From NCBI RefSeq assembly GCF_002754315.1, contig NZ_PEFE01000001.1, positions 1,798,001 through 1,862,000 of the forward strand: a stretch of 64,000 nucleotides of DNA, written 5' to 3'. The position numbers and the translations under genes are program-made. Shown here piece by piece: positions 26,018-35,501 of this stretch (its first letter is position 1; each line of letters begins with the position of its first letter). The notes under the pieces are model-generated. The model searched no databases, was not told the origin of the DNA, and saw only the letters and a program-made list of their open reading frames with translations. This DNA is from Flavobacterium sp. 11. GTDB lineage: Bacteria > Bacteroidota > Bacteroidia > Flavobacteriales > Flavobacteriaceae.

Positions 26018-26425
26018 TTAAAATTGATTAGAAAAATTTTCCAATGTAATACCGCTTAATTGTAAGCTGATTTTTTCATTGATATTTTCATATAAATTTT
26101 CTAAATTTTCATTTATTTTTTTTCCGACAGGGCAATTTGGATTGGGTGTGTTTTTTGAAAATCCCAAAGTAACAGTGTCAAAAGTCATTTTGAAAATGGT
26201 GTCTAACGAAATGTTTGATGCCGATTTTAATAATTTTGTACCGCCGTTTTTGCCTTCTTTACTTTCTACAATATTATTTTTCTTCAGGTTTGCAATTTCT
26301 TTTCTTACCAAAACGGGATGTAAGTTCATGCTTCCTGCTATAAATTCTGAAGATAAATATTCATCTGGGAATTTAGTGAGTAAGGTGAGGATATGTATTG
26401 TTATTGCAAATTTACCTGAAATCAT
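26018..26425 (-). CDS. Rrf2 family transcriptional regulator
   Basis: A 135-residue winged-helix regulator. The N-terminal ISGKFAITIHILTLL and HPVLVRKEIANLKKNNIVESKEGKNGG are the DNA-binding domain of the Rrf2 family. It lacks the three-cysteine Fe-S cluster motif of IscR and NsrR; only one cysteine (in NPNCPVGK) is near the usual place, as in the YwnA/CymR-like members. It could be a thiol sensor. The gene has its own promoter with a 7-base-arm palindrome at its edge, consistent with self-repression. Confidence 0.9.
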   Translation of the reverse strand: MISGKFAITIHILTLLTKFPDEYLSSEFIAGSMNLHPVLVRKEIANLKKNNIVESKEGKNGGTKLLKSASNISLDTIFKMTFDTVTLGFSKNTPNPNCPVGKKINENLENLYENINEKISLQLSGITLENFSNQF

Positions 26426-26427
26426 AC

Positions 26428-26446
26428 TGTAATAAAATATATTACA
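26428..26446. promoter_or_regulatory. Candidate Rrf2 operator 1
   Basis: TGTAATAAAATATATTACA has perfect 7-base arms around a 5-base centre. It lies between the -7 element and the ATG of the rrf2 gene, overlapping the -7 element by two bases, a position that suits repression. Confidence 0.6.
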
Positions 26447-26474
26447 AATATACGTCTAAAATTGTAATTTCCAA
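26445..26474 (-). promoter_or_regulatory. rrf2 promoter
   Basis: On the minus strand TTG (26472-26474), a 19-base spacer and TATATTTG (26445-26452): a full consensus match. Confidence 0.75.
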
Positions 26475-26546
26475 TTATTGTTGCTTTTTTAACATATTGT
26501 AGCATCTAAAGCAGTTTTTTCTACTTCTCAAAATAAATTTAAATGG

Positions 26547-26554
26547 TATTTTTG
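26547..26554 (+). promoter_or_regulatory. Candidate -7 element of the AEC transporter gene
   Basis: TATTTTTG fits TAnnTTTG and lies 15 bases before the ATG. No TTG is placed well upstream. Confidence 0.45.
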
Positions 26555-26569
26555 TAATCAAATTAAGCT

Positions 26570-27481
26570 ATGACTAATTTCATCCTAATCTTTGTTTTTT
26601 TATTTCTAGGCATTGTATTCCAAAATATAAAAGGGTTTCCTGTAACTGTTTACAAGCTATTAAACAAGATTGTTATTTATATCTGTCTCCCAGCGCTGGC
26701 CTTGTATTATATTCCAAAAATAAAATGGAGTAATGAATTGTTATTCCCAATTGGAGTTGCTTGGATTGGATTTGTTGTATCCTATTTATTTTTTAGTTTT
26801 TTAGGCAGCAAATTTGGCTGGTCTAAAAAACTCATTGGATGTTTGATTTTAACGGCAGGTTTGGGCAATACTTCCTTTTTAGGTTACCCAATAATTGAAG
26901 CATTATATGGAGAAGAAGGTTTGAAAACGGCTATTTTAGTCGATCAACCCGGTTCTTTTGTGGTGCTTTCTACCTTAGGAATTCTGGTAGCAACTTTATA
27001 TTCCAGTGGCAACCCTAGCGGTTTTCAAATCGCCAAAAAAATTCTTTTTTTTCCTCCATTTATAACTTTTTTAATTGCCTGTTTGATGAATGTTTTTAAT
27101 TTCGATTTTCAGGATTACGTTCAGCTTTTATTGCAAAAACTGGGAAGTGGAGTGACACCTTTGGCTTTGCTTTCTGTTGGTTTGCAACTGCGTTTTGACC
27201 GGAAAAGCCAGCATTGGAAGTTTTTAGGACTGGGACTTTTGTATAAATTAATATTGACTCCGGCTCTCATTTACGTGTTGTATGTCGTAATTTTGCAACA
27301 GCATTCTAAAATTATTCAGGTTGCCATATTAGAGTCAGCGATGGCACCCATGATTACCGCTTGTATTTTAGCTTCTACTCACGGTTTAAAACCTCGTTTA
27401 AGCAGTATGATGATAGGTTTTGGAATCCCGTTGTCGTTTATCACCTTGTTATTTTGGTATTTTGTAGTTCAGTTTGTTTAA
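26570..27481 (+). CDS. AEC family transporter
   Basis: A 303-residue membrane protein with about ten hydrophobic segments. The two halves, the GLGNTSFLGYPIIEALYG stretch in the first and ESAMAPMITACILASTHG in the second, match the auxin efflux carrier (AEC) family, which moves organic acids such as malate in bacteria. An MFS gene follows 52 bases downstream on the same strand, so they may be co-transcribed. The substrate is unknown. Confidence 0.86.
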   Translation: MTNFILIFVFLFLGIVFQNIKGFPVTVYKLLNKIVIYICLPALALYYIPKIKWSNELLFPIGVAWIGFVVSYLFFSFLGSKFGWSKKLIGCLILTAGLGNTSFLGYPIIEALYGEEGLKTAILVDQPGSFVVLSTLGILVATLYSSGNPSGFQIAKKILFFPPFITFLIACLMNVFNFDFQDYVQLLLQKLGSGVTPLALLSVGLQLRFDRKSQHWKFLGLGLLYKLILTPALIYVLYVVILQQHSKIIQVAILESAMAPMITACILASTHGLKPRLSSMMIGFGIPLSFITLLFWYFVVQFV

Positions 27482-27533
27482 TTTTTTTAATCTAATATGG
27501 ATCAATAATTAGTAATATAGTTTTTTTAAAAAT

Positions 27534-28745
27534 ATGAATTCATCTCTTGATACTGTATCAAAAATAGATACAACTCCTATTGCTCAGCAAACCGTTTATT
27601 CTATATTATTTTCTATTGCATTCGCCCATTTATTGAATGATTTATTACAAGCCGTAATTCCGGCAGCGTATCCTATTTTAAAAGAAAATTTCAATTTAAC
27701 CTTCACACAAATCGGGTTAATCACCTTGGCCTATCAATTGGCGGCTTCTATATTACAGCCTTTGGTTGGTTTGTATACGGACAAACGACCAAAGCCTTTT
27801 TCTCAAATTTTCGGAATGCTGTTTACCTTATCCGGAATCGTATGTTTATCGTATGCTTCCAGTTTTTCAATGATTATAATTTCGGTTGTTTTGGTTGGTA
27901 TTGGTTCTTCGATTTTTCATCCTGAAGCTTCCCGAATCTCCTTTTTGGCATCTGGAGGAAAGCGTGGTTTGGCACAATCCATTTTCCAGTTGGGAGGCAA
28001 TGCTGGAACAGCTATCGGTCCTTTATTAGTAGCCTTAATTGTGGTTCCTAATTCACAATATTACATCATTTGGTTTGTGGTTGTTGCCATTATCGGATTG
28101 ATAGTTTTGAGTAGAATTGCACTTTGGTACCAAAACCATTTAAGTTTAAGAAGTACCAAGAAAGCCGTAATCGATTTGCCTAATTTATCCCAAAAAAAGA
28201 TTGTAATCTCAGTGGGAATTTTGTTGGTTCTGATATTTTCAAAATTCTTTTACATGGCCAGTATGTCCAGCTATTTTACGTTTTATTTAATCGAAAAATT
28301 TGGATTATCGGTTCAGGAAGCGCAATTTCATTTGGTTTTATTTTTGGCTTCTTGTGCTATTGGAACCTTAATCGGAGGACCGTTAGGCGATAAATTCGGA
28401 AGAAAATATGTGATTTGGTTTTCAGTTTTGGGAGCCGCACCTTTTACTTTATTGTTGCCGTATGTCGATTTGTTTTGGACAGGCGTTTTATCAGTCTTAA
28501 TAGGAATCATAATCTCCTCTGCATTTCCGGCAATCTTAGTTTATGCACAAGAATTATTGCCTAAAAAACTCGGAATGGTTTCTGGTCTTTTCTATGGTTT
28601 TGCCTTTGGAATGGGTGGTTTAGGTTCTGCTTTATTGGGGAATCTTGCAGATCACACCAGCATAACGTACGTGTATTATCTTTGTGCGTATTTGCCTTTG
28701 ATAGGGATTATAGCGCTCTTTTTACCAAATTTAAAGAAAAAATAA
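27534..28745 (+). CDS. MFS transporter, fosmidomycin-resistance (Fsr) family
   Basis: A 403-residue transporter with twelve membrane segments. The first segments (FAHLLNDLLQAVIPAAYPILKENFNLTFTQIGLITLAYQ) and the GLYTDKRPKPF loop, GIGSSIFHPEASRISFLASGGKRGLAQSIFQLGGNAGTAIGP and GGPLGDKFGRKYV are typical of the Fsr group of the major facilitator superfamily. Members export fosmidomycin-type drugs when overproduced; the normal substrate is not known. A palindromic repeat follows the gene. Confidence 0.9.
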   Translation: MNSSLDTVSKIDTTPIAQQTVYSILFSIAFAHLLNDLLQAVIPAAYPILKENFNLTFTQIGLITLAYQLAASILQPLVGLYTDKRPKPFSQIFGMLFTLSGIVCLSYASSFSMIIISVVLVGIGSSIFHPEASRISFLASGGKRGLAQSIFQLGGNAGTAIGPLLVALIVVPNSQYYIIWFVVVAIIGLIVLSRIALWYQNHLSLRSTKKAVIDLPNLSQKKIVISVGILLVLIFSKFFYMASMSSYFTFYLIEKFGLSVQEAQFHLVLFLASCAIGTLIGGPLGDKFGRKYVIWFSVLGAAPFTLLLPYVDLFWTGVLSVLIGIIISSAFPAILVYAQELLPKKLGMVSGLFYGFAFGMGGLGSALLGNLADHTSITYVYYLCAYLPLIGIIALFLPNLKKK

Positions 28746-28755
28746 GACGTCTTTT

Positions 28756-28880
28756 CAGGAGCTTTTTACTTCGTCAGTTCGCTTCGCTCGTGTCCTGCTC
28801 TACACTATATCTTTTGTTTTTTTAAGAAAAAAACAAAAGGATTGCTCCCGAAACTTCGGGACAATCAGGGCTAGGGCATT
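28756..28880. repeat. Long palindromic intergenic repeat, copy C
   Basis: It starts CAGGAGCTTTTTACTTCG and ends CAGGGCTAGGGCA, the same orientation as copy A. Inside are a stem CTTTTGTTTTTTT/AAAAAAACAAAAG (28811-28839), a GTTCGCTTCGCTCGTG segment, and a copy of TCCCGAAACTTCGGGA at 28846-28861, so one repeat family has been inserted into another. It lies in the 272-base gap before the peroxiredoxin gene. Confidence 0.7.
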
Positions 28881-29017
28881 TGGTCTCCTAATGACATTTT
28901 TTGGAAGTATTGCTTTCTGGGTTTTACAAAAATTAGTACAATTTTAAGATTAGTTTCCTCCTTTATTGCTTTTATTTCAATAACTTACAGTGTTACTAAT
29001 TAATAAAATAAACTACT

Positions 29018-29656
29018 ATGGCAACATTACGATTAGGCGATATTGCTCCTGATTTTGAAGCAGAAACGTCACAAGGAAAAATAAAATTTCATGATTGGTT
29101 AGGAGATTCTTGGGGTATTTTGTTCTCTCATCCAGCTGATTTCACACCTGTTTGTACCACGGAGTTAGGAACAGTTGCAAATTATTATCCTGAATTTGAA
29201 AAACGAAATGTAAAAGTAATCGCATTGAGTGTTGATGGAGTAGATTCGCACATGGAGTGGATCAAAGACATCAACGAAACTCAAAATACAACTGTAAATT
29301 TCCCTATAATTGCCGATGAAGACAAGCGTATTGCTGAATTATACGATATGATTCATCCCAACGCAAGTGAGAGTTTCACGGTTCGTTCGGTTTTTATAAT
29401 TGGACCAGACAAGAAAATAAAATTAATGATGACCTATCCTGCGTCAACCGGTAGAAATTTTGATGAACTTTTGCGTGTAGTTGATAGTTTGCAATTGACA
29501 GCTAATTATAGCGTTGCAACGCCGGCCAACTGGAAAGATGGTGATAAAGTAGTAATCTCGACTGCAGTTAAAGACGAAGATATTGCGGCTAAATTTCCAA
29601 AAGGCTACGAGAGGGTAAAACCGTATTTAAGAATGACCCCGCAGCCTAATAAATAG
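29018..29656 (+). CDS. Peroxiredoxin, Prx6 (1-Cys) type
   Basis: A 212-residue thiol peroxidase that reduces hydrogen peroxide and organic peroxides in the cytoplasm. The peroxidatic cysteine is C46 in DFTPVCTTELG. The long C-terminal domain (about 155-212, with PANWKDGDKVVI) and the SFTVRSVFIIGPDKKIKLMMTYPASTGRNFDE segment are those of the Prx6 subfamily; no resolving cysteine is evident. It forms a single-gene unit ended by a strong terminator. Confidence 0.95.
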   Translation: MATLRLGDIAPDFEAETSQGKIKFHDWLGDSWGILFSHPADFTPVCTTELGTVANYYPEFEKRNVKVIALSVDGVDSHMEWIKDINETQNTTVNFPIIADEDKRIAELYDMIHPNASESFTVRSVFIIGPDKKIKLMMTYPASTGRNFDELLRVVDSLQLTANYSVATPANWKDGDKVVISTAVKDEDIAAKFPKGYERVKPYLRMTPQPNK

Positions 29657-29677
29657 TAATTTTCACTATATCTTTTA

Positions 29678-29723
29678 AATAGAAAAGCAGAATAAATTTA
29701 TTTTTATTCTGCTTTTCTATTTT
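29678..29723. terminator. Bidirectional terminator after the peroxiredoxin gene
   Basis: AAATAGAAAAGCAGAATAAA pairs with TTTATTCTGCTTTTCTATTT around a short loop, serving the convergent EamA gene as well. Confidence 0.88.
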
Positions 29724-29740
29724 GTCAAAAGTTTAATTTT

Positions 29741-30622
29741 TTACTTCTTATTGGTAATTAATAACCCGGAAATAATGATTCCCATACTTATGATTTGGGT
29801 TAGCAAAATAGCTTGATTTAGAAAAAAATACGCCAGAATCCCACTGAAAACGGGAATCAAATAATAAATCAATGCTGTTTTTGAGGTTCCAATTAATCGA
29901 ATGGCTTCGTTCCATAAATAAAAAGAAATTAAGGAAGCGCAAACGCCAACGTATGTGGTTACCGAGACTGTTTTAGTGTCAAAAATCACTTTTTTATAAT
30001 AGATATGTTCATACAGATAAAAAGGGAACAGTAAAATTGTACCAATTACGAAAACACTAAACAAAAATACTTTTGGGCTTAATTCGTCTGGTTTTTTACG
30101 TACTAAAATAGTGTAGTAAGCAAAAAAGAAGCAAGCCACTAGCATCAATACATCTCCAATGGTGAAGTTGATATGGAGTAATGCTTGTAAGGAACCTTTG
30201 GAAATAAGCACTAAAACTCCTGTGATTATGGTTGCAATTCCCACTATTTTTACATTGGAAACTTTCTCTTTAAAAATAATTCTGGAAAGGACAACAATAA
30301 ACAAGGGAATCGAAATGGCGATTAATGATAAATTAACTGCACTTGTTGTTTTTCCTGCAAAATAAATCAGCGTGTTAAAAATAGTGATGCCTAATACTGC
30401 TGTAAGCGTAAGATACCGAATGTGTTTCTTTACAATTTTGAAATTTTCAAGAGTGCTTTTTATGGCAAACGGAGCCAAAACAATACAAGCAACTGTCCAG
30501 CGCCAAAAAGCCAATCCAACAGGAGGAATATGACCTTTTATCCCACTGGCGATTACCATATTTACGGACCAAAGAAAGGTAGCTAACAGTGCAAATAAAA
30601 TCCCTTTAGTTGTGTTGTTCAT
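29741..30622 (-). CDS. EamA/DMT family transporter
   Basis: A 293-residue membrane protein with ten predicted segments in two EamA repeats (first about 5-140, second about 155-290). Typical pieces are LLATFLWSVNMVIASGIKG at the start and RLIGTSKTALIYYLIPVFSGILAYFFL in the second half. The family exports amino acids and other metabolites. Its ATG overlaps the stop of the preceding NudK-type gene (TAATG), so the two are translationally coupled; this suggests but does not prove a shared pathway. Confidence 0.9.
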   Translation of the reverse strand: MNNTTKGILFALLATFLWSVNMVIASGIKGHIPPVGLAFWRWTVACIVLAPFAIKSTLENFKIVKKHIRYLTLTAVLGITIFNTLIYFAGKTTSAVNLSLIAISIPLFIVVLSRIIFKEKVSNVKIVGIATIITGVLVLISKGSLQALLHINFTIGDVLMLVACFFFAYYTILVRKKPDELSPKVFLFSVFVIGTILLFPFYLYEHIYYKKVIFDTKTVSVTTYVGVCASLISFYLWNEAIRLIGTSKTALIYYLIPVFSGILAYFFLNQAILLTQIISMGIIISGLLITNKK

Positions 30623-31203
30623 TAAATAAGACTGTTTATTTTGGCATATTGTAACAACATAATGGTCTTTGCATCTTGCATTTGACCGGATTCAATCATA
30701 GCATAGGCTTCGTCAAAAGACATTTCCATTACATCTATATTTTCTTCTTCATGTGCTACTCCACCACCGTCACTCACTTTCATGGATTCATCGTATTCAC
30801 CTATAAATAAATATAAAATTTCTGTTACTGCACCCGGAGACATATACGTTTCCATTACCTTTTTTACTTTAGAAATGCGGTATCCTGTTTCTTCTTCGGT
30901 TTCTCGAATGATGCATTGCTCAGGATTGTCTGCGTCCAAAAGTCCAGCACAAACCTCAATCATCATTCCGGTTTCATTTCCGTTAAGATAGGTTGGGAGG
31001 CGAAACTGTCGTGTTAGAATAACTGTTTTTTGTAGTGTGTTATAAAGCAAAATAGCGGCGCCATTTCCTCTATCATAAACTTCTCTTCTTTGGGTAATCC
31101 AGGACTCGTCTTTTTTTTGATAGTCAAAAGTTACTTTGTTTAAGATGTACCAATTGTCTGATAGCAATTCGGTTTTTTGGATTTTAATAGCTGGATTTTT
31201 CAT
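30622..31203 (-). CDS. nudK: NUDIX hydrolase, NudK-type GDP-mannose pyrophosphatase
   Basis: A 193-residue Nudix enzyme. The Nudix box is [23 protein letters not shown] (residues 86-108), with the catalytic RETEEETG at 100-107. The next stretch [19 protein letters not shown] matches NudK of Escherichia coli, which hydrolyses GDP-mannose; ADP-sugar substrates are an alternative. The active site needs Mg2+. It is coupled to the following transporter gene and lies behind the purA terminator. Confidence 0.88.
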   Translation of the reverse strand: MKNPAIKIQKTELLSDNWYILNKVTFDYQKKDESWITQRREVYDRGNGAAILLYNTLQKTVILTRQFRLPTYLNGNETGMMIEVCAGLLDADNPEQCIIRETEEETGYRISKVKKVMETYMSPGAVTEILYLFIGEYDESMKVSDGGGVAHEEENIDVMEMSFDEAYAMIESGQMQDAKTIMLLQYAKINSLI

Positions 31204-31226
31204 TCGGTTGTATTGATTTTTAAACT

Positions 31227-31256
31227 AAAAAAAACGCTCTGAATTTCAGAGCGTTT
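31227..31256 (-). terminator. purA terminator
   Basis: AAACGCTCTGAA pairs with TTCAGAGCGTTT; on the minus strand a run of eight T follows. It lies 7 bases after the purA stop. Confidence 0.88.
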
Positions 31257-31263
31257 AGTAATC

Positions 31264-32535
31264 TTATTTTAGAATAGTTTGCTTTCTGTCTGGACCTACA
31301 GAAACTATTTTGATAGGAACTTCCACTTCTTTTTCAATGAATTGAATGTATTCTTTCAACTCTGTCGGTAATTCATCATACGTAGTCATACCCGTTAAAT
31401 CTTGTTTCCAACCTTTGAAATCTTGATAAACCGGAGTTACATTTTCTGGTTCGATGTTATAAGGGAAATGAGAAATTTTCTCTCCTTTATAATTGTATTC
31501 CGTACATACTTTCAACGTTTCAAATCCTGAAAGTACATCGCCTTTCATCATCATCAGTTGCGTTACACCATTAACCTGAACAGCATATTTAAGTGCTACT
31601 AAGTCTAACCAGCCACAACGTCTTTGTCTTCCGGTTACTGATCCAAATTCATTTCCTACACGTGCCATAGTTGCACCATCTTCGTCAAAAAGTTCAGTAG
31701 GGAAAGGACCACTTCCTACGCGTGTTACGTAAGCTTTGAAAATTCCGTATACTTCCTTGATTTTATTTGGAGCAATCCCTAAACCGGTACAAGCACCTGC
31801 AGCAGTTGTGTTAGATGAAGTTACAAATGGATACGTTCCAAAATCAACATCCAATAATGAACCTTGAGCACCTTCACATAGTATTGATTTACCTGCTTTT
31901 TGAGCTTGGTGTAAATATTCTTCACTATCGATGAAATCTAATTTTTTTAGTTCTTCGATGGCTTCAAAAAATTCTTTTTCTAATTCCTCTAAATTGTATT
32001 GGATAGCAACATCGTAGAATTTAATCATTGCTTCATGCTTGTCAGCCAAAGCTCTGTAACGATCTGCAAAATCTTCTAATTCGATATCACCTACACGAAG
32101 ACCGTTTCTTCCGGTTTTGTCCATATAAGTAGGGCCAATTCCTTTTAATGTAGAACCAATTTTTGCTTTTCCTTTAGAAGCCTCAGAAGCAGCGTCTAAT
32201 AAACGGTGTGTTGGTAAAATTAAATGTGCTTTTCTTGAAATGATTAATTTGCTTTTGATGTCTAAATTAAATTTTTCAAGACCTTCAATTTCTTTTTGAA
32301 AAACAACAGGATCAATTACTACTCCATTTCCAATGATGTTTACAGCAGTTTTATGAAAAATACCAGAAGGAATAGTTCTAAGAACATGTTTTATTCCGTC
32401 AAATTCCAAAGTGTGTCCTGCATTTGGACCTCCTTGAAAACGAGCAATAATATCATAATTTGAAGTTAGAACATCAACAATTTTTCCTTTTCCTTCATCT
32501 CCCCATTGTAATCCTAGTAATAAATCTACGGTCAT
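31264..32535 (-). CDS. purA: Adenylosuccinate synthetase
   Basis: PurA joins IMP and aspartate with GTP, the first step from IMP to AMP. The 423-residue protein has the N-terminal phosphate loop GDEGKGK (about residues 11-17), the IMP-binding GPTYMDKTGRNGLR segment, TGRQRRCGWLD, and the terminal SVGPDRKQTI. I start at ATG 32535 (MTVDLLLGLQWGDEG); the frame is open upstream to 32577 but those 14 residues are not part of the family. It lies 59 bases after fur on the same strand. Confidence 0.97.
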   Translation of the reverse strand: MTVDLLLGLQWGDEGKGKIVDVLTSNYDIIARFQGGPNAGHTLEFDGIKHVLRTIPSGIFHKTAVNIIGNGVVIDPVVFQKEIEGLEKFNLDIKSKLIISRKAHLILPTHRLLDAASEASKGKAKIGSTLKGIGPTYMDKTGRNGLRVGDIELEDFADRYRALADKHEAMIKFYDVAIQYNLEELEKEFFEAIEELKKLDFIDSEEYLHQAQKAGKSILCEGAQGSLLDVDFGTYPFVTSSNTTAAGACTGLGIAPNKIKEVYGIFKAYVTRVGSGPFPTELFDEDGATMARVGNEFGSVTGRQRRCGWLDLVALKYAVQVNGVTQLMMMKGDVLSGFETLKVCTEYNYKGEKISHFPYNIEPENVTPVYQDFKGWKQDLTGMTTYDELPTELKEYIQFIEKEVEVPIKIVSVGPDRKQTILK

Positions 32536-32594
32536 TCTATCTGTTATTTTGTAGTTAGTGATATATTGAAGGGACAACTAGTAAGTTATCCGTA

Positions 32595-33050
32595 CTATTT
32601 TTGTTTTTTTATTCCATATAAATATAAGGAATGGTTGGTAATCTCTATGTCGAATATTTCTTCGATTGTTTTTTTGATACTTTGAATTCTTGGATCACAA
32701 AACTCAATTACTTCACCAGTATCCGTCATTATAATATGATCGTGCTGTTTGTCAAAATATGATTTTTCATAATGTGCTTGATTTTGTCCAAATTGGTGTT
32801 TACGCACTAAAGCACAATCCAATAGCAATTCAATCGTATTGTAAAGAGTTGCTCTACTCACACGATAGTTTTTATTTTTCATTTTGATATAAAGGTTCTC
32901 TACATCAAAATGTTCTTCGCTATCGTAAATTTCCTGAAGGATAGCATAACGTTCAGGAGTTTTGCGATGTCCTTTTTTTTCAAGATACATTGTAAAAACA
33001 TTTTTTACAATTTCTTGGTTTTTGGTGTTATCTGTGGAAATGAGTGTCAT
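32595..33050 (-). CDS. fur: Fur family transcriptional regulator
   Basis: A 151-residue metal-responsive repressor. The winged helix (about 25-90) includes [30 protein letters not shown] and the recognition helix [14 protein letters not shown]. The dimerisation domain carries the metal ligands in [11 protein letters not shown] and [10 protein letters not shown]. The CxxC pairs that hold structural zinc in many Fur proteins are absent. Fe, Zn or peroxide sensing cannot be separated by sequence. It precedes purA, perhaps in one transcript. Confidence 0.9.
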   Translation of the reverse strand: MTLISTDNTKNQEIVKNVFTMYLEKKGHRKTPERYAILQEIYDSEEHFDVENLYIKMKNKNYRVSRATLYNTIELLLDCALVRKHQFGQNQAHYEKSYFDKQHDHIIMTDTGEVIEFCDPRIQSIKKTIEEIFDIEITNHSLYLYGIKKQK

Positions 33051-33168
33051 ATGCGGGCAAAGATAAATTTTTTAGTTTAAAGTATAAAGTTTAAGGTTTG
33101 TTTAGTTTCAAGTTTTTTATTTTCACGTAGAACAAATTGAGATTTGAAACTAAAAACTGGATTTTTTT

Positions 33169-35403
33169 CTATGTTTTATAAACCCTTGTTACTTTATCGA
33201 TTCCGTCAATTTTTTTGATGTTGTTGATCATTTTTTTCAAAATGGTGTTGTTTTGAACAATTACCGCAACTTGACCATGAAAAATCCCTGCATCGGTACT
33301 CAAAGAAATACTCTGAATATTAACATGCATATTGTTGGAAATTACCTTTGTTAGCTGGTTTGTGAGTCCTAAAACATCCATTCCGGTTATGTTTATGATG
33401 GCTTTGAATTCTTCTTGTGAAGAGTCAATCCATTTAGCTGTCATTATTCGGTAGGCATAGTTGGATTGCATCCCAATGGCGTTCGGGCAATCTTTTTTAT
33501 GCACTTTTATTCCTTCGTTGATGGTTACAAATCCAAATACATCATCACCAGGTATTGGGTTGCAACAAGGCGATAATTTGTAATCCAGTTTATCGTGTTC
33601 TTTACCAAAAACAAGCATGTCGTAACTGCTGCTAATGATTGGTTTATGGATGTCTTCGTCAGCGGTGCTTGGCGAACGTTTCATTTTATTTTTGAAAAAA
33701 TTAATGAAAGTATTGCTTTTTTGGGCTGCGTAATCCTTGAGTTGTTGGTTTTCAATGGCACCAATTCCCACTCTGTAAAATAAATCTAAACTGGTTTTAA
33801 GTTTGAAAAAGTTAACCAATTCGTTAACCACTGATTCGTTCAATGTTATTTTTAAATGCTTTAGTTTTCGAGTTAGGAGTTCTTTTCCTTCTTCGCCAAT
33901 TTTCTTGGTGTTTTCGTTTAAAACATTTTTTATTTTCGTTTTGGCTCTGGATGTAGTTACGTAATCCAGCCAGTTGACCGTAGGTTTTTGATGTTGTGAA
34001 GTAATGACTTCAATTTGGTCACCACTTTTTAATTCGAAATTCAAAGGAACTAATTTCCCATTAACACGTGTTCCTCTGGTTCTAATTCCTATTTCGGAAT
34101 GAATGCTGAAAGCAAAATCAAGTGAAGTGGCGCCTTTTGGCAATGATTTTATTTCTCCTTTTGGGGTAAACACAAAGATTTCTTTAGAATATAAATTCAT
34201 TTTGAAATCTTCCACAAAATCTACTGCATTCGTTTCTGAATTTTCCAGAGCTTCTTTTAGTAAATTAAGCCATACATCCAGACCGCTTTCTTCAGTAGCG
34301 CCATTTTTATATTTGTAGTGCGCTGCGTATCCTTTTTCGGCAATTTCATCCATGCGTTCACTTCGAACCTGAACTTCAACCCAGCGTCCTTTTGGTCCCA
34401 TTACTGTAATATGTAATGCTTCGTAGCCAGTAGATTTTGGTGACGAAATCCAGTCGCGTAAACGACTTGGGCTTGGTCTGTAATGATCCGTTACGATAGA
34501 ATAAATCTTCCAGGCGAGAAATTTTTCGTCGTGGGGATTTGATTTGTAAACGATTCGCAAGGCAAACTTATCATACACTTCATCGAAGCTTACGTTTTGC
34601 GCCTTCATTTTTCGACGAATAGAATAGATAGATTTTGGACGACCTTTTATAATGTACTCAATCCCTTCTTCATCCAAAGCTGTTTTTAGAACGGCAGTAA
34701 TATCAGCGATGTAAGCATCTTGTTCTTCTTTGGTTTCTTTTATTTTGCTTACAATGTCATTGTAAACGGCAGGTTCAGTGTACTTTAACCCTAAATCTTC
34801 TAGCTTCGTTTTTATGTTGTATAACCCCAGTCGATGCGCTAATGGTGCGTATATGTATAAAGTTTCCGATGCAATTTTAGTTTGTTTGTCTTCCTGCATC
34901 GATTCCATAGTCTGCATATTGTGCAAACGATCGGCTAGTTTAATCAAAATCACTCGAACATCATCATTCAGTGTAAGAATCATTTTCCTGAAATTCTCGG
35001 CTTGTAATGATGCATTCAAATCTTTTTGAACCATGGATATTTTGGTTAATCCCTCAACGATTTGAGCCACTTTAGGATTAAACAAACGTTCGATATCTTG
35101 AATAGTAGTTGGTGTGTCTTCAACCACATCATGCAATAATGCAGCAGCGATGGATGTGGCTCCCAAACCTATTTCGGAAGCAACAATTTTTGCCACAGCA
35201 ATTGGGTGGAAGATATAGGCTTCACCTGATTTTCTGCGTTGCTCTTTATGAGCTTCTACGGAAACATCAAATGCTTTTCGGATTAATTTTTTGTCTTCAG
35301 GTGTTAAAGTTTGGTAACTTATGCGAAGCAATTCTTTATATTCTTGGGCAATTGCCTTGTTTTCTTTTTCTAAATCTATTTCTGTCATAACGGCATTGTT
35401 CAT
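33169..35403 (-). CDS. Bifunctional (p)ppGpp synthetase/hydrolase (RSH)
   Basis: The long RelA/SpoT homologue (744 residues) that makes and degrades the stringent alarmone. In order: HD hydrolase domain with HDVVEDT (91-97) and RLHNM, synthetase domain (RPKSIYSIRRKM, GYEALHITVMGP, EVQVRSERMDEIAEKGYAAHYKYK), TGS domain (VFTPKGEIKSLPKGATSLDFAFSIH), helical and zinc-finger-like region with CCNPIPGD, and a C-terminal ACT domain. Both active sites look intact. Start at 35403 (MNNAV); ATG 35388 is an alternative. Confidence 0.96.
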   Translation of the reverse strand: MNNAVMTEIDLEKENKAIAQEYKELLRISYQTLTPEDKKLIRKAFDVSVEAHKEQRRKSGEAYIFHPIAVAKIVASEIGLGATSIAAALLHDVVEDTPTTIQDIERLFNPKVAQIVEGLTKISMVQKDLNASLQAENFRKMILTLNDDVRVILIKLADRLHNMQTMESMQEDKQTKIASETLYIYAPLAHRLGLYNIKTKLEDLGLKYTEPAVYNDIVSKIKETKEEQDAYIADITAVLKTALDEEGIEYIIKGRPKSIYSIRRKMKAQNVSFDEVYDKFALRIVYKSNPHDEKFLAWKIYSIVTDHYRPSPSRLRDWISSPKSTGYEALHITVMGPKGRWVEVQVRSERMDEIAEKGYAAHYKYKNGATEESGLDVWLNLLKEALENSETNAVDFVEDFKMNLYSKEIFVFTPKGEIKSLPKGATSLDFAFSIHSEIGIRTRGTRVNGKLVPLNFELKSGDQIEVITSQHQKPTVNWLDYVTTSRAKTKIKNVLNENTKKIGEEGKELLTRKLKHLKITLNESVVNELVNFFKLKTSLDLFYRVGIGAIENQQLKDYAAQKSNTFINFFKNKMKRSPSTADEDIHKPIISSSYDMLVFGKEHDKLDYKLSPCCNPIPGDDVFGFVTINEGIKVHKKDCPNAIGMQSNYAYRIMTAKWIDSSQEEFKAIINITGMDVLGLTNQLTKVISNNMHVNIQSISLSTDAGIFHGQVAVIVQNNTILKKMINNIKKIDGIDKVTRVYKT

Positions 35404-35501
35404 TTCCTAAAAATAAGAATAAGTTGGGAGATATGCAAATGTATATTTGAATTTTAAACTAAAAATACTTGGGTTTATCTTGAAATTTGCAATCAAAAAA
35501 T

